From Anaeropeptidivorans aminofermentans (GTDB lineage: Bacteria; Bacillota; Clostridia; Lachnospirales; UBA5962), in the NCBI RefSeq assembly GCF_940670685.1, contig NZ_OW711693.1, positions 3,596,001 through 3,660,000 of the forward strand: 64,000 nucleotides of DNA, given 5' to 3'. Positions 27,691 through 37,574 of this stretch are shown here, piece after piece (the first letter of the stretch is position 1; the number at the start of each line of letters is the position of its first letter). The translations under genes were made by a program, and so were the position numbers. Under the pieces are notes generated by a model that was given only the letters and a program-made list of their open reading frames with translations, searched no databases and was not told where the DNA came from.

Positions 27691-27843
27691 TTATGCCACG
27701 CCGTAAATTTTAATATCTGAGTCGGGGCTTCTAAGAGGCTTTAAGCTGATAAATACATCCTTTTTAAATAAACCTGATTCAAGGCATGCCTTTGCAGAAT
27801 AAATACTATTAAAGCCGTGGAGTTCCTGAATGTCCTTCTTCAT
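27691..27843 (-). pseudogene. Short fragment, possibly RraA-like N-terminus
   Basis: Fifty codons from an ATG encode SAKACLESGLFKKDVFI and SLKPLRSPDSDIKIYGVA. The order (short helix, I-x-P-L, then K-I-x-G-x-A) recalls the first residues of RraA/oxaloacetate-decarboxylase-like proteins, but the ORF stops there and the rest of the domain is missing. It lies in the 27268-28325 gap, whose other content is family 3 hairpin sequence (about 27405-27475) and AT-rich sequence. The identification is weak. Confidence 0.3.
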
Positions 27844-28325
27844 AAAGAGTTCCCTTAATACTGCTCCTTTACTGCTTTAGGAATGCTTTTACGGTATTTT
27901 ATACAAATGCCTGCTGCTGGGCGGTTATTATCGTCCATTGTCATTAAAATTTCCAAATATGCTTTTGCACTTATAATTATACTTATTCAGCTTGAAAACT
28001 GTCTTGTTGTTTTTAAGTTGAATAAGCTTTTCTTTATCCTATAGTAAATAAACTTGAGCTTTTTTCAAGTTCATTTGCTATATTACCTCTGTATCATTAC
28101 ATTTATAGCTCATAGTAAAACACATTTAATTACAGTAATAAAAATTAAATATTTTGAACAGCTTAATATAGCGCTTTTATATATTTAAACGGTTTATAAA
28201 AAACAAATTTTTGCTGCTGCCTTGCTTTATTTTGCTGTAACCATGACAAGAAGTATATCAAAGCTGCTTGGAAGGGTAAATATATTAGCAAATTTATAAT
28301 TAGCTAATAATTTTAATAGTATGGG

Positions 28326-28706
28326 CTATGTCAATTGATTGCATGTTTTACAGGGGGGAAGCTTTTTATCCAGTCTGTCTTTTGTCTGCTGCCTCGACCA
28401 ATGGCAAATGCTCTGTAAAATAGGCAGTACCGATTTTGCCTTCTCTGTTAAAGAATATTCAACCTTGGGCGGTATTTCATTATACTGCTCACGATTTATT
28501 AACCCGTCTGCCATCAGCTCCTTTAGCATAGAAGCAAGAACGGCATCGGTTATATTGCCAAGCTCCTTGCGGATTGCATTATAGCGTATGACAGAATTAG
28601 CGGAAAGCACACAAAGAATCCTTGATTTCCACTTTCCCCCAAACATATCTAACCCGTATTCAATGGGGCACATAATTTCTTTTTCCATCTTTGGCTCATA
28701 TTTCAT
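28326..28706 (-). CDS. HxlR-family transcriptional regulator
   Basis: This 126-residue winged-helix protein has the HxlR pattern: CPIEYGLDMFGGKWKSRIL near the N-terminus, then ITDAVLASMLKELMADGLI and a wing of form PPKVEYSLTEKAKSVLPIL. It ends with CKTC, and Cys residues in this family often sense oxidants or electrophiles. The ATG at 28706 follows a weak GGTG; a GTG at 28715 is in frame. It faces away from the isomerase gene and has no obvious adjacent target. Confidence 0.88.
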   Translation of the reverse strand: MKYEPKMEKEIMCPIEYGLDMFGGKWKSRILCVLSANSVIRYNAIRKELGNITDAVLASMLKELMADGLINREQYNEIPPKVEYSLTEKAKSVLPILQSICHWSRQQTKDRLDKKLPPCKTCNQLT

Positions 28707-28926
28707 TGTTATCACCTACACTATGTATTTTATAGTAACTATATCAATGAGATGCTGCTGTGTCAATAAGTAGCATCTCAACTCTCCATTAGATTTTTCT
28801 GTCTATTTTTTATTTTAATTTATCCGTATAATTCAAATAATATATTATTTTATTAAATATTATGGTTTACAGGACGTCGGCTTTGTAATATACTGGAGGA
28901 AATAAAGCATTGCAGGAGGTATATTC

Positions 28927-29859
28927 ATGAAAAAGATTTATAGAATTAAGCCGGTTTATTTATCCTTTATCTGGGGGGGCAGAAAGCTCATTGATGCTTT
29001 CAATATTGAAACGGATTTAGATAATATAGGCACCATCTATAATGTCATTGCCCTTCCCGGGCATCTGGATAATGAGGTGGAAGGCACAGGCCAAACCCTC
29101 TCGGAATTCTACAAAAATAACAAGGCCCTTTTTGGCTGCGATGAGGAAATTTTCCCGGTGAGAATGACCATCACCTGCAATGAAGGCATGCAGTCTTATC
29201 ATCTGCATCCTACAGATGCATATGCCCTTACCCATGACGGCACAAAGGGCAAGGTTTCCGGCGCTGTTTCCATTACAGAGTCTGACAGCGTTAAGCGCAG
29301 CCTCTTCGGCAATAAAGCTGTCTCTCTTGACCACTTCAAGGAGCTTGTAGCAAATAAAGACTGGGATAATCTTTTTACTTATGTTGAGGTAAAGGAAGGG
29401 GATTATCTGCATACCCCCGCCGGTGTTATTCATGGGGGTAAAGGGGGCGGCGGAATTAACGTGACCTTCTCCACCAACAGTGATATTACATACCGTTTTT
29501 ATGATTATGACAGGAACGATCCGGAAAGGAAGCTGCATATGCAGGAGGTATATGACTGCGTTAATATTCCTGAGGTGCCTTTTGGCCCCATTCATGCAGA
29601 ACCTATAGAGCAAAACGGCATAAGCCTTTATAAATATTATAATGTTGCCGGCGAATACATTGCCATGCGTATTAAAACCAAAGAAAAAGGAAGCTTCCAA
29701 TACGATAAATTTCTTTTTATGACCTGTGTAGAAGGCTGCGGCGAAATTGACGGTTATTCTATCAAGCCTGGGGAAACAGTGTTTATTCCTGTTCATTATG
29801 GCCCCATATCCTTCAAGGGTAAAATGGATTTAATGGTTTTATCCTATAGAAAATCATAA
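28927..29859 (+). CDS. manA: Class I mannose-6-phosphate isomerase-like protein
   Basis: This 310-residue cupin has the type I phosphomannose isomerase layout: IWGG near the start, YHLHPTDAYALTHDG with the metal-binding His residues, DYLHTPAGVIHGG in the second half of the metal site and a C-terminal jelly roll. It would interconvert mannose-6-phosphate and fructose-6-phosphate, fitting the mannose-family PTS downstream. The ATG follows GGAGG by 7 nt. The PTS genes begin 470 nt later, so it may have its own transcript. A related ketose or aldose phosphate substrate is possible. Confidence 0.85.
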   Translation: MKKIYRIKPVYLSFIWGGRKLIDAFNIETDLDNIGTIYNVIALPGHLDNEVEGTGQTLSEFYKNNKALFGCDEEIFPVRMTITCNEGMQSYHLHPTDAYALTHDGTKGKVSGAVSITESDSVKRSLFGNKAVSLDHFKELVANKDWDNLFTYVEVKEGDYLHTPAGVIHGGKGGGGINVTFSTNSDITYRFYDYDRNDPERKLHMQEVYDCVNIPEVPFGPIHAEPIEQNGISLYKYYNVAGEYIAMRIKTKEKGSFQYDKFLFMTCVEGCGEIDGYSIKPGETVFIPVHYGPISFKGKMDLMVLSYRKS

Positions 29860-30331
29860 CCCAGCCAAGAATCACCAAATTTTAAGCCAAAATACCTGTA
29901 TCTTCTTAAATATACAGCGTTTTATTGAATATGCGAATTATTCATAAATTTTTGAACTAAAATGAAGTATATGCATATTCAACAAATATTCCTTGATTTA
30001 TTCTTTAAATAACTGCAATATTTGGTTTTTATTTATATATTGTGAATAATTTGAATAATTTAGTTTACATTTTCTTTAGGCTGTGCTATATTGAATTTAT
30101 ATTAGGCAAACTTAAAAAGGATAGCAATGCAAGGTTATAAATCATTTTTAAGGGAGCGTCTCCTTATAGTTAAACAAACTCTTTTTATCTTTGTTAACTA
30201 TAATTTAGTGAAATTAGAATAATGCAAGAATAAGCCTCTTTATAAAATTTTAAAACGCTATGAGACATAAGAAGAGGGTAAAATCATAGCTTTCATTCTT
30301 GCATTAATGAAATTTAAAAAGGAGGAGTCCT
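29860..30331. other. Intergenic gap with repeat-like sequence before the PTS operon
   Basis: AT-rich sequence with an extended family 3 hairpin at about 30110-30200 (AACTTAAAAAGGATAGC ... ATCATTTTTAAGGGAG, then TCTCCTTATAGTTAAACAAA). A GGAGGAG site lies directly before the EIIB gene. I see no coding sequence. Confidence 0.45.
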
Positions 30332-30820
30332 ATGGTTATTCACTATCGAGTTGACGAAAGAGTCATTCACGGCCAAACCCAGACCAAAATTACAAAAGAA
30401 ACCCGCTGTGACGGCATACTGGTAATTGATGACGAAATTGCAGCAGACCCCTTTATGATGCAGGTCTATAAAGGAACATTGCCGTCTATGAAGGTACTCT
30501 GTTTTACGGTTGAAACGGCTCTTAAAAAATTACCTGAGGCGGAAAGTTCCTCAAAAAACTATATTGTCATATTTAAAAAACCCGAAGTAGCCGCCCAGAT
30601 GGTAAAAGTCGGCTATCGGTTCAAAGGCACATTAAACATCGGCCCCCAGGCCGTAAGGCCAAATTCAACCTATATTATGCAGATGCTCGGCCTTACACAT
30701 GAGGAAATGGAAGCTCTTGATTTCATCGAGTCCACCGGTACAAATATTATCCTAAACCCCACCTTCACAACACCCAATTATACATGGAAAGAAGCCAAAG
30801 AATCTTTAAAAAGCAAATAG
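30332..30820 (+). CDS. PTS mannose-family EIIB component
   Basis: This 162-residue cytoplasmic protein starts MVIHYRVDERVIHGQTQTKI, the signature of mannose/fructose/sorbose EIIB; the His of IHGQ accepts phosphate from EIIA and passes it to the incoming sugar. DGILVIDDEIAADPFMMQVY and FKGTLNIGPQA also fit. AAAGGAGGAG precedes the ATG. EIIC, EIID and EIIA genes follow on the same strand, so this is the first PTS gene of the operon. Confidence 0.92.
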   Translation: MVIHYRVDERVIHGQTQTKITKETRCDGILVIDDEIAADPFMMQVYKGTLPSMKVLCFTVETALKKLPEAESSSKNYIVIFKKPEVAAQMVKVGYRFKGTLNIGPQAVRPNSTYIMQMLGLTHEEMEALDFIESTGTNIILNPTFTTPNYTWKEAKESLKSK

Positions 30821-31178
30821 AAATGACTGTTGTAAGATTTATTTGATTTTAAATGCACTTCATTCTTTCAGGTGTAAAAATAAATTTATTATATAATATA
30901 GTTCATTTGATTTTATTTCCCCGTAAATATAGAAAATAAACTTCAAAGGAATCAAGTTTATTTTCTATAAGCTGAAAAAAATTTATTAAACCTAAAAACA
31001 AAAAGTCTATTTTTAAGTTTAATAAGTATATTTGACTACAGAAGGCTCAAAACAAAATAAACCTAAATAACAATGCTATGGTTTCATCATTCAAATATAA
31101 GCGCAGTATATTTTGGAGAAGCCCTCAAAATCGCTGCCTGTTATTTTTATGCAAAAAATTAAAGTTAGGAGGAGTAAT

Positions 31179-31991
31179 ATGAATTATCTGCAAGTAGCAC
31201 TCATATCCGTTTTATTCTACATAGCAAGCGCATACAGCTCTATAGGCGGATTCGTAATCAGCAAGTACACTTTGGCAAGGCCTTTAATCGGCGGCTTCCT
31301 TTGCGGCTTAATCCTTGGCGATATACAAAAGGGCCTTGAAATCGGCGTAGCCTTCCAGCTGGCCTATATGGGGACCTTCGCCGTAGGCGGTGCCATCACT
31401 ATGGATATTGGAACCATTTCTTATCCGGTTATGGCAGTAGCAATTATTTCAAATTTGGACGTCGGTGCCGCTCTTGCCATCGCAACCCCTATTTCCATGC
31501 TTGCGGCAAACCGTATTCAGGTTGTTCGTTTCGCTAACACCATATTTTCAAACATTATGAAAAAAGGTATCGACGAATATAATTTTATGAAGATTAAGCT
31601 GGGTCATATCTTTTTGCCCCAATTGTTCTTCTTCGTTCTTTCCTTCGGCCTTTCCTTTGCATTTATCGTTTTAGGTGCGCCGGCTCTTCAAAGCTTAATT
31701 GATATCATGCCCGATAAGCTGATGCAGGCCTTTAATACCTTCTCTAAGGTCCTTCCTGCTGTAGGTATGGCAATGCTTCTAAAATACAATATTTCCAATA
31801 AGTTTATGTTTCTGTTCTTCGTGCTGGGCTTTATGATGTTTTCTTCTATGAAAATGGCCTTTATCCCTATCTCCATTGCAGGGCTTGTCATTGCCTACCT
31901 TTATTACAAAGCAGATTCAAGACCGGCCGCCGCCGCTGCTGCTCAGGCCGACACTGTCCCTGTTTATAGCGACGCAGACGAAGAACTTTAG
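31179..31991 (+). CDS. PTS mannose-family EIIC component
   Basis: This membrane protein of about 270 residues begins MNYLQVALISVLFYIASAYS and has DIQKGLEIGVAFQLAYMG and GGAITMDIGTISYPVMAVA, the core motifs of the mannose-family EIIC permease. About seven to eight hydrophobic segments are followed by a hydrophilic, Ala-rich tail. The ATG at 31179 is preceded by AGGAGGAG; the frame is open upstream but without a ribosome site. EIID follows after 54 nt. Confidence 0.92.
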   Translation: MNYLQVALISVLFYIASAYSSIGGFVISKYTLARPLIGGFLCGLILGDIQKGLEIGVAFQLAYMGTFAVGGAITMDIGTISYPVMAVAIISNLDVGAALAIATPISMLAANRIQVVRFANTIFSNIMKKGIDEYNFMKIKLGHIFLPQLFFFVLSFGLSFAFIVLGAPALQSLIDIMPDKLMQAFNTFSKVLPAVGMAMLLKYNISNKFMFLFFVLGFMMFSSMKMAFIPISIAGLVIAYLYYKADSRPAAAAAAQADTVPVYSDADEEL

Positions 31992-32045
31992 GAAACTGCA
32001 AACGAACTATACTAATTATCTAAAATTTGCAAGGAGGTTAATATA

Positions 32046-32905
32046 ATGGCAGAAAACCCTGATGTAATCAACCAGCAGAACGTTATTTCAAGAGAACCCC
32101 TGACAAAACCGGAACTGAAAAAGCTTTTCTGGGGATACCAGCTGCTTTATTCCTTTTCCATTAACTTTAAAAACTGGCACGGCAATGGCTATGCCTATAA
32201 TATGATTCCCTTATATAAGAAATATTACAATAAACAAGGCCAAGTCGACGGCATGAACCGCCAGCTGGACTTCCATAACAATGAACACACCACCGCAAGC
32301 ATTATCTGGGGCATTATGGTGGGCATGGAAGAACAAATGGCCCTCGGTAAAGAAGTTACAGGCGATATGATAAGAACCACAAAATCCGCTTTGATGGGCC
32401 CTGTAGCCGGCGTAGGCGATTCCCTTGTTCAGGCGACGATTGTACCCTATTAACAACCATCGCCATCTCCTTAACAGGCCTTGGAGATAATTTAAGCCCC
32501 CTTGGCTGTATTCTTTATTTATTGGCAACGCCCATTGCTTTATGGAGCTATGCATGGATTTTATATAATCAAGGCTATAAAGTAGGGCGAAATGCAGTAA
32601 CCCTTTTATCCGGCGAAATCATGCAGAAAGCAAGAACCGCCATTTCTGTTTTCGGCGTTATTGTCATTGGCGCCCTTTCGGCAAGCTATGTAGGGGTTAA
32701 AACCCCATTGCAGTTTACGGCTTCCGCGGAAGCAGATCCGATTGTGCTGCAAAATATTTTTGACGGCATCTTTCCAAACGTTTTGAGCTTGCTGCTTGTT
32801 TTATTCTGTTACTTCTTAGTATCAAAGAAAAACGTTTCCATCGCGAAGCTTATCTTTGGTCTTATGGCCGCCGTCATCGCCCTTACTTACCTGGGCATTA
32901 TGTAA
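32046..32905 (+). pseudogene. PTS mannose-family EIID component, frameshifted
   Basis: The first frame (from 32046) encodes LTKPELKKLFWGYQLLYSFS ... GVGDSLVQATIVPY and stops with TAA at 32451-32453. Shifting by one base there restores LLTTIAISLTGLG and runs in frame to 32905 through VSIAKLIFGLMAAVIALTYLG, the usual EIID ending. One C missing from the run at 32445-32447 (CCC for CCCC) explains it. A repaired protein would have about 286 residues, the normal size. It may be a true inactivating mutation, an unstable run or a sequencing error. Confidence 0.88.
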
Positions 32906-32920
32906 GGAGGGCTTTGAAGA

Positions 32921-33823
32921 ATGAATCTTGTAAACACAAATGATATATATAAAAAGGCCATGGCTAAAGATTATGCCATCGGCGGATTCTGCGGCTATAA
33001 TATGGAAATGATTCAGGCAATTATTGAAGCTGCCGAGTTTGAAAAATCCCCTGTTCTGGTGCAGGCCTCCTGCCGTGTCATAGATTACGCAGGAGCAGAC
33101 ATGATTAAAGCCATCACAGAAATTGCCGCGAAGAAAGCATCGGTTCCCATTGCCCTAAATTTAGACCACGGCGACACTATAGAGCGCTGTATAGAATGTG
33201 TAGACAGCGGTTTTACCTCCGTTATGCTTGATAATACCGGGCTTCCTTTCGATGAGCAGGTAAGACGCACAAAAACCGTCGTAGACTATGCCCATCCAAG
33301 AGGAGTAAGCGTCGAAGGAGAAATCTGCCATAAGGTAGAAGGCCCTGAGCTATATAGAACAAGCGTAGAAGAAGCCGTAAAGTTTGTCGAGCTCACTGGC
33401 TGTGATTCTTTATCCATATGTGTGGGAAATGCCCACGGCCAAGCCCCCGACCATGAAAAGCAATTTGATTTCGAGCTTCTTGAAAATATCCATAAGGCTA
33501 TTCCGGAGATTCCTCTTGTGCTTCACGCCACAAGCATCTTCTCTAAAGCCTTTCTGGATAAGGCAAATAGCTACAATGCAGGCATTGCCTACAGTAAAAA
33601 CTTTTCAGAAGCCGATCTGCATGCTACCATGCCCCACGGTGTTTCTAAAATTAATTCCTGTATGGACTTGAAAATTGCAACCACTACTGCAATCCGCCAA
33701 TATATGCAGGAAAACCCCAGGGAAATGGACCCGAGGAAATATTTCGCCATGACGAGAACTGCTTTGATAGAGCATATCCGCTATAAAATAAGAAACACCT
33801 TTAGAAGCTCCGCTCAGGCTTAA
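32921..33823 (+). CDS. Class II fructose-bisphosphate aldolase family
   Basis: This 300-residue zinc-dependent TIM-barrel aldolase has the ALNLDHGDT zinc and substrate motif, the VEGEICHKVEG segment and LSICVGNAHG. The usual GVSKIN motif is present near the end (HGVSKINSCMDLK), although the residues after IN differ from the common N-I-x-T-D. It would cleave a ketose-1,6-bisphosphate such as fructose or tagatose bisphosphate, or a related phosphorylated sugar, delivered by the adjacent PTS. GGAGGG precedes the ATG, 15 nt after EIID. Confidence 0.88.
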   Translation: MNLVNTNDIYKKAMAKDYAIGGFCGYNMEMIQAIIEAAEFEKSPVLVQASCRVIDYAGADMIKAITEIAAKKASVPIALNLDHGDTIERCIECVDSGFTSVMLDNTGLPFDEQVRRTKTVVDYAHPRGVSVEGEICHKVEGPELYRTSVEEAVKFVELTGCDSLSICVGNAHGQAPDHEKQFDFELLENIHKAIPEIPLVLHATSIFSKAFLDKANSYNAGIAYSKNFSEADLHATMPHGVSKINSCMDLKIATTTAIRQYMQENPREMDPRKYFAMTRTALIEHIRYKIRNTFRSSAQA

Positions 33824-33869
33824 AACATGGCGGTGAAACAGAGAAACTCCCCAGTGCGCTGATGTATAC

Positions 33870-34174
33870 TAGGCAGTGTCTGAAAACGGTCAAACCGACA
33901 AGAATGATAAATAAACTAAAGTTTATTTATCATTTTACAGCAGAAATACATTTTTCAGCTTGTAAGCTAAAAAAGTATTGTTTGTAAGGAAGTGTGAATT
34001 CGAGGAGAAAACCGCAAAGATAGCGGGCATTTACATTTTTGCTTTATGCAAAAATGTTGAGCGTACAGGTTTACTCAAAATAAACCTGTACGGCATATCT
34101 TGAGGATTTATAACAATGAAGCCGCACTTTTATGGCAAAATATCCTAGAGTTTGGAGTTTTCAGACACGCCCTA
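33870..34174. mobile_element. MITE of about 305 bp with terminal inverted repeats
   Basis: The ends are TAGGCAGTGTCTGAAAAC and GTTTTCAGACACGCCCTA, an 18-bp inverted pair with two mismatches, each bordered by TA. Inside are a perfect 15-bp stem (AATGATAAATAAACT at about 33911-33942), GTACAGGTTTA / TAAACCTGTAC (about 34065-34094) and TTTTTGC / GCAAAAA. There is no ORF of note. The layout is that of a non-autonomous DNA transposon moved in trans. Confidence 0.65.
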
Positions 34175-34742
34175 AGCAAACTTAAAAAACCATACAAGTG
34201 CAAGCTTGTAAATCGTTTTTTAAGTAAAGGCCAATTTGAAAAAGGCTTATAAGCTGATGCTTTGTCTTTTTCAAACAGCCGGGTATGGCATAAAGCGCAC
34301 TCCTTTTTGTATCTGCGGTGCTTTGAAACAGGAACTTCTTGCTTAAATTAAGCTTTCTTATGTCAGGAATTTAAGCATGAAATTAAAACTTAAAGTAAAA
34401 CAGCTTCAAGGCAGCAACAAAAATCTATTTTCACAAACGGCATAAATATAGAAGCGCTTATATTAAGTCCTTCAATATGTATATACGGTTTTTCTTACTG
34501 TGATTAAATTATTTTACTATCGCTATGGCTCATAACCTCAAAAATAATTTGCAGGCCTTTTTTTATGCCTCTTTAAGTCTACTGCATATAGACAGCCAAT
34601 TTGCTTTTATTCCACTGCAGGTGTTTGGCTTAGAGGGCAAAAAACAAGAGAAAGTCAAATTAACAATATCGCTCTTCCATATTAATTGAAGTATATTTGA
34701 TAATTTTACAAAAAACATGTAAAATAACAGGAGGTTGTTTTA
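34175..34742. repeat. Cluster of hairpin repeats before EIIA
   Basis: A family 3 hairpin lies at about 34178-34225 (AACTTAAAAAACC ... CAAGCTTGTAAATCGTTTT), a decayed family 1-like stretch at about 34400-34520, and a family 2 unit at about 34593-34695 (TAGACAGCCAATTTGCTTTT ... GAGAAAGTCAAATTAACAA). Between the aldolase and EIIA genes (33824-34742) I see only the MITE and these repeats. Confidence 0.5.
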
Positions 34743-35180
34743 ATGATTGGACTGATATTAGCAGGCCACGGCGGATTTTCCGAAGGCATGGCCTCAACAG
34801 TATCAATGCTCACAGGTCCTCAGGAGCATTTGGAAAAGGTAAGCTTCCTGCCGGAGGATACCTTGGATACCTTAAAAGAAAAATTCATCTTTGCCATAAG
34901 CAAATTGGCAGACTGTACGCAAATTATTGTTTTAAGCGATATATTCGGCGGCTCCCCTTATAAATGCGCTTTAGAGCTCGCCTTAAATGACCCAAGGCTT
35001 CATATTATGGCAGGAACAAATGTCGGCATGGCCTGTGAGGCGGCTATTTCCAGATTTTCTTATGGGGACATACATTCCTTTATTGAAAGTCTCATAGAAG
35101 CAGGCAAGGCTTCCGTTTCCTATACCGATGTGAAAGCCTTTACGGCCCCCCAGAATACCGATCCTGATGAAGACCTATAA
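34743..35180 (+). CDS. PTS mannose-family EIIA component
   Basis: This 145-residue protein starts MIGLILAGHGGFSEGMASTV; the His of GHGG takes phosphate from HPr. IIVLSDIFGGSPYKCALELA is the second family signature. It donates phosphate to the EIIB encoded 4.4 kb upstream. ACAGGAGG precedes the ATG. It is separated from the other PTS genes by 900 bp of transposon and repeat sequence, so the original operon has been stretched by insertions. Confidence 0.92.
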   Translation: MIGLILAGHGGFSEGMASTVSMLTGPQEHLEKVSFLPEDTLDTLKEKFIFAISKLADCTQIIVLSDIFGGSPYKCALELALNDPRLHIMAGTNVGMACEAAISRFSYGDIHSFIESLIEAGKASVSYTDVKAFTAPQNTDPDEDL

Positions 35181-35364
35181 ATATTATAATTCACAAACTT
35201 AAAAACTTATTTGTTGACTTCAAGAAGATGCAAATTTAAAAAATGATTTACAAGATGGCTCTTGTATAATTTTTCAAGTTGGTTTAGTATACATTCTATA
35301 AAGCTTTCTTCTCAGATTCTTTTATTGTGAAGTAAAGCCATGATGAGACAAGAGGTGTTAAATT

Positions 35365-36204
35365 ATGTTTGTAACTAAAATAAAAAGCCTGTATCATACC
35401 TTTACCATTTCTGAAATGAAAATTGCAGACTACTTAATCGACAACAGGAAAAACATTTCTTCCATCACCTCTTCGGAGCTTGCTGAAATATTGGGTATGG
35501 GGCAATCTACCATTATCCGCTTTTCTCAAAAAATCGGATATCGAAGTTATAAACAGTTAATTGCAGATATTGCCAACTCCGACATTGAGGAGTCTCAGGA
35601 GATACAGATTAATGACTCTACTTATGTCATGATGGATAAAATGATTACCAATTACAATAACACCTTTAAAATTATTAAAGATGCCAATAAACCGGAAGAT
35701 ATTGACGGAGCCATTAACATGATAAGCCGTGCCAACCGAGTGCTGTGCTTCGGTTTCCTTGCTACGGGGGCCTTTGCCCAGTATATGCAGGATATTCTTA
35801 TGGGCCTTGGCAAAAATGTATTTTACAGCAGCACAGTAGTTGAAATAAAACAAAACATTATGTTTTTAGAGCCGGGCATCGACTGTATTGTATTGATTTC
35901 AAAAACCGGCGAAACGGAAGAGGTGCTGGAGATTGCCGAATTTGCCAAAAAGAAAGGCATTTCCATTATCGGTATTTCTAACCTTACTAAAAATACCCTG
36001 ATGACCTATTCGGACATTCACTTAAAAGTCCTTGAGACAAGCGTCCGCTCCAGGCTTCAGTCCTTCTATCCAAACGCCGGCATTCTGTACATAGTAGATA
36101 CGCTGGTTCTGGGGTTATTTAAAAAAGATTATACCCACTCCAGAAGCAAATCCAGTGAGTATATGAAGACGGTTCGTCCCAGAAAATATAAAGACGACGA
36201 GTAA
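35365..36204 (+). CDS. RpiR/MurR-family transcriptional regulator
   Basis: This 279-residue regulator has an N-terminal RpiR helix-turn-helix (residues 1-75, with SELAEILGMGQSTIIRFSQK) and a C-terminal SIS sugar-phosphate-binding domain (about 120-255, with LISKTGETEEVLEIAEFAKK). It probably senses a phosphosugar made by the PTS and controls this locus. It lies directly upstream of the HAD gene on the same strand. Confidence 0.9.
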   Translation: MFVTKIKSLYHTFTISEMKIADYLIDNRKNISSITSSELAEILGMGQSTIIRFSQKIGYRSYKQLIADIANSDIEESQEIQINDSTYVMMDKMITNYNNTFKIIKDANKPEDIDGAINMISRANRVLCFGFLATGAFAQYMQDILMGLGKNVFYSSTVVEIKQNIMFLEPGIDCIVLISKTGETEEVLEIAEFAKKKGISIIGISNLTKNTLMTYSDIHLKVLETSVRSRLQSFYPNAGILYIVDTLVLGLFKKDYTHSRSKSSEYMKTVRPRKYKDDE

Positions 36205-36217
36205 AAGGATTGATTTT

Positions 36218-36865
36218 ATGTTTCAATGTGTTATTTTCGATTTAGACGGCGTTCTGGTAGATACGGAACCCCTTTTATACAATGCAAAAAAGGAATACTT
36301 CCTGAAAAACGGCGTTCATTTTACCCATGAGGAGCTTTGTTTATTTACCGGGGCAAAATATTATGACGCTTTGCGGAATAATTTTGACTATCTTTCCGAT
36401 GAATTTAAAGAACAGCTCATAGAAAATTATAAATTTACCATAGATTTAAATTATGATGAAATTAAAAATCCTCACGCCGAAAAACTGTTTCAAGACCTCA
36501 GGGAAAATGGCCTTAAAATCGCCATCGCCTCCAACAGCCCTATGGAAAAAATAGAGGCCGTCATAGAGCAGTGCGGCTTCGGTAATTTCATTGATTATTA
36601 CGCCAGCGGTGTCTCCTGCAAGAAAGCCAAACCCTATCCTGATGTGTATCTTGACGTTATAAATTATTTTGGGCTGAATCCCAAAGAATGCGCTGCCGTA
36701 GAGGATTCGGATTACGGCTTGCAGGCAGCTTATGAATCCGGGGCTTATGTCATCTGCAAAAGGGACCGCCGGTTTAATTACAAGCAGCTCGGAGCCCATG
36801 CCTATGTTGATGATTTAGATGAAATCGGCGATATTTTATGGAAGCAGGCTAAGGATTTTCTGTAA
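36218..36865 (+). CDS. HAD-superfamily hydrolase (beta-phosphoglucomutase-like)
   Basis: This 215-residue protein has the HAD motifs: FDLDGVLVDTEPL at residue 6, IAIASNSP around residue 105, KKAKPYPDVYLD around 135 and VEDSDYGLQAA around 165. The DGVLVDTE form and the helical cap place it in the beta-phosphoglucomutase/phosphatase subfamily. It may dephosphorylate or isomerise a sugar phosphate from the PTS. It starts 13 nt after the rpiR stop, so the two are probably co-transcribed. Confidence 0.88.
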   Translation: MFQCVIFDLDGVLVDTEPLLYNAKKEYFLKNGVHFTHEELCLFTGAKYYDALRNNFDYLSDEFKEQLIENYKFTIDLNYDEIKNPHAEKLFQDLRENGLKIAIASNSPMEKIEAVIEQCGFGNFIDYYASGVSCKKAKPYPDVYLDVINYFGLNPKECAAVEDSDYGLQAAYESGAYVICKRDRRFNYKQLGAHAYVDDLDEIGDILWKQAKDFL

Positions 36866-36911
36866 TATGCTTGGCCTTTTTTAATTTGCCTAAGTAAATA
36901 AACTTATACAT

Positions 36912-36944
36912 AAAAAGACGCTTAAAATCTAAGCGCCTTTTTTA
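36912..36944 (+). terminator. Terminator of the carbohydrate island
   Basis: AAAAAGACGCTTA / TAAGCGCCTTTTTT forms a stem with a 4-nt loop and a strong T-run, 46 nt after the HAD stop. Confidence 0.8.
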
Positions 36945-37079
36945 CTGTATAACCTAAATCAATAGCCCTCAAGCTCCCTAATCAAGTGCTTTTCCGGCAT
37001 GAAACCATCAATAGAAGGTATTTCCGTCTGAAATTATTCATTAGACCTTTATCCTCATCATATAATATGGCTTTCCTTT

Positions 37080-37574
37080 CTATTCCGTTATGTCTTTATA
37101 AATGAGTTCAACTATTTCATTTAAGTTCATTTCTTTATATAACTTTTTTTCATGAATGTTTACTAAATAATCTTTATCTCGCCACCATCGCCTCATTTCA
37201 GCCTCCCCAAACTCATACAGTTTCGGTCTTAGTTTATGACGCTTTAGGGTTTCTTCAAAGGGAAGCAGAAAATAATAAGCAAAAATGTTTTCTGCAAAGA
37301 GCTCCTCAACTTTTCTGAACAAAGCTTCGTAAATATCCGCATAAAGTATGCCTTCAAGAATAACAAATTTACAATTTTGATGCCCATATGAAACAAGGTT
37401 TATAATCAAATCTATTGCTTGATTTTTAGGTTCGTCACTTACCCAAAGCATTTCTCTTCGTATCGTATCTTGCCCGATTAACAAAGTCCCCCGGCCAATC
37501 TTCTTTTGCAAAGCTTTGCCTACTGTAGATTTACCGCTTCCTGAATTGCCTCTTAATATAATGATTTTGGACAT
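37080..37574 (-). CDS. P-loop kinase / AAA_33-type ATP-binding protein
   Basis: This 164-residue protein begins MSKIIILRGNSGSGKSTVGK, a perfect Walker A at residues 9-17, with FVILEGILYADIY as the Walker B-like strand and a lid region rich in Arg (residues 110-135). The size and the RWWRDKDYL segment suggest a small-molecule or nucleoside kinase-like protein of the zeta-toxin/AAA_33 group. There is no antitoxin partner beside it. The substrate is unknown. Confidence 0.75.
   Translation of the reverse strand: MSKIIILRGNSGSGKSTVGKALQKKIGRGTLLIGQDTIRREMLWVSDEPKNQAIDLIINLVSYGHQNCKFVILEGILYADIYEALFRKVEELFAENIFAYYFLLPFEETLKRHKLRPKLYEFGEAEMRRWWRDKDYLVNIHEKKLYKEMNLNEIVELIYKDITE

Noticed and set aside
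29017-29796. 259-codon frame antisense to manA
   Set aside because: Shadow of the isomerase gene; low-complexity and no ribosome site.
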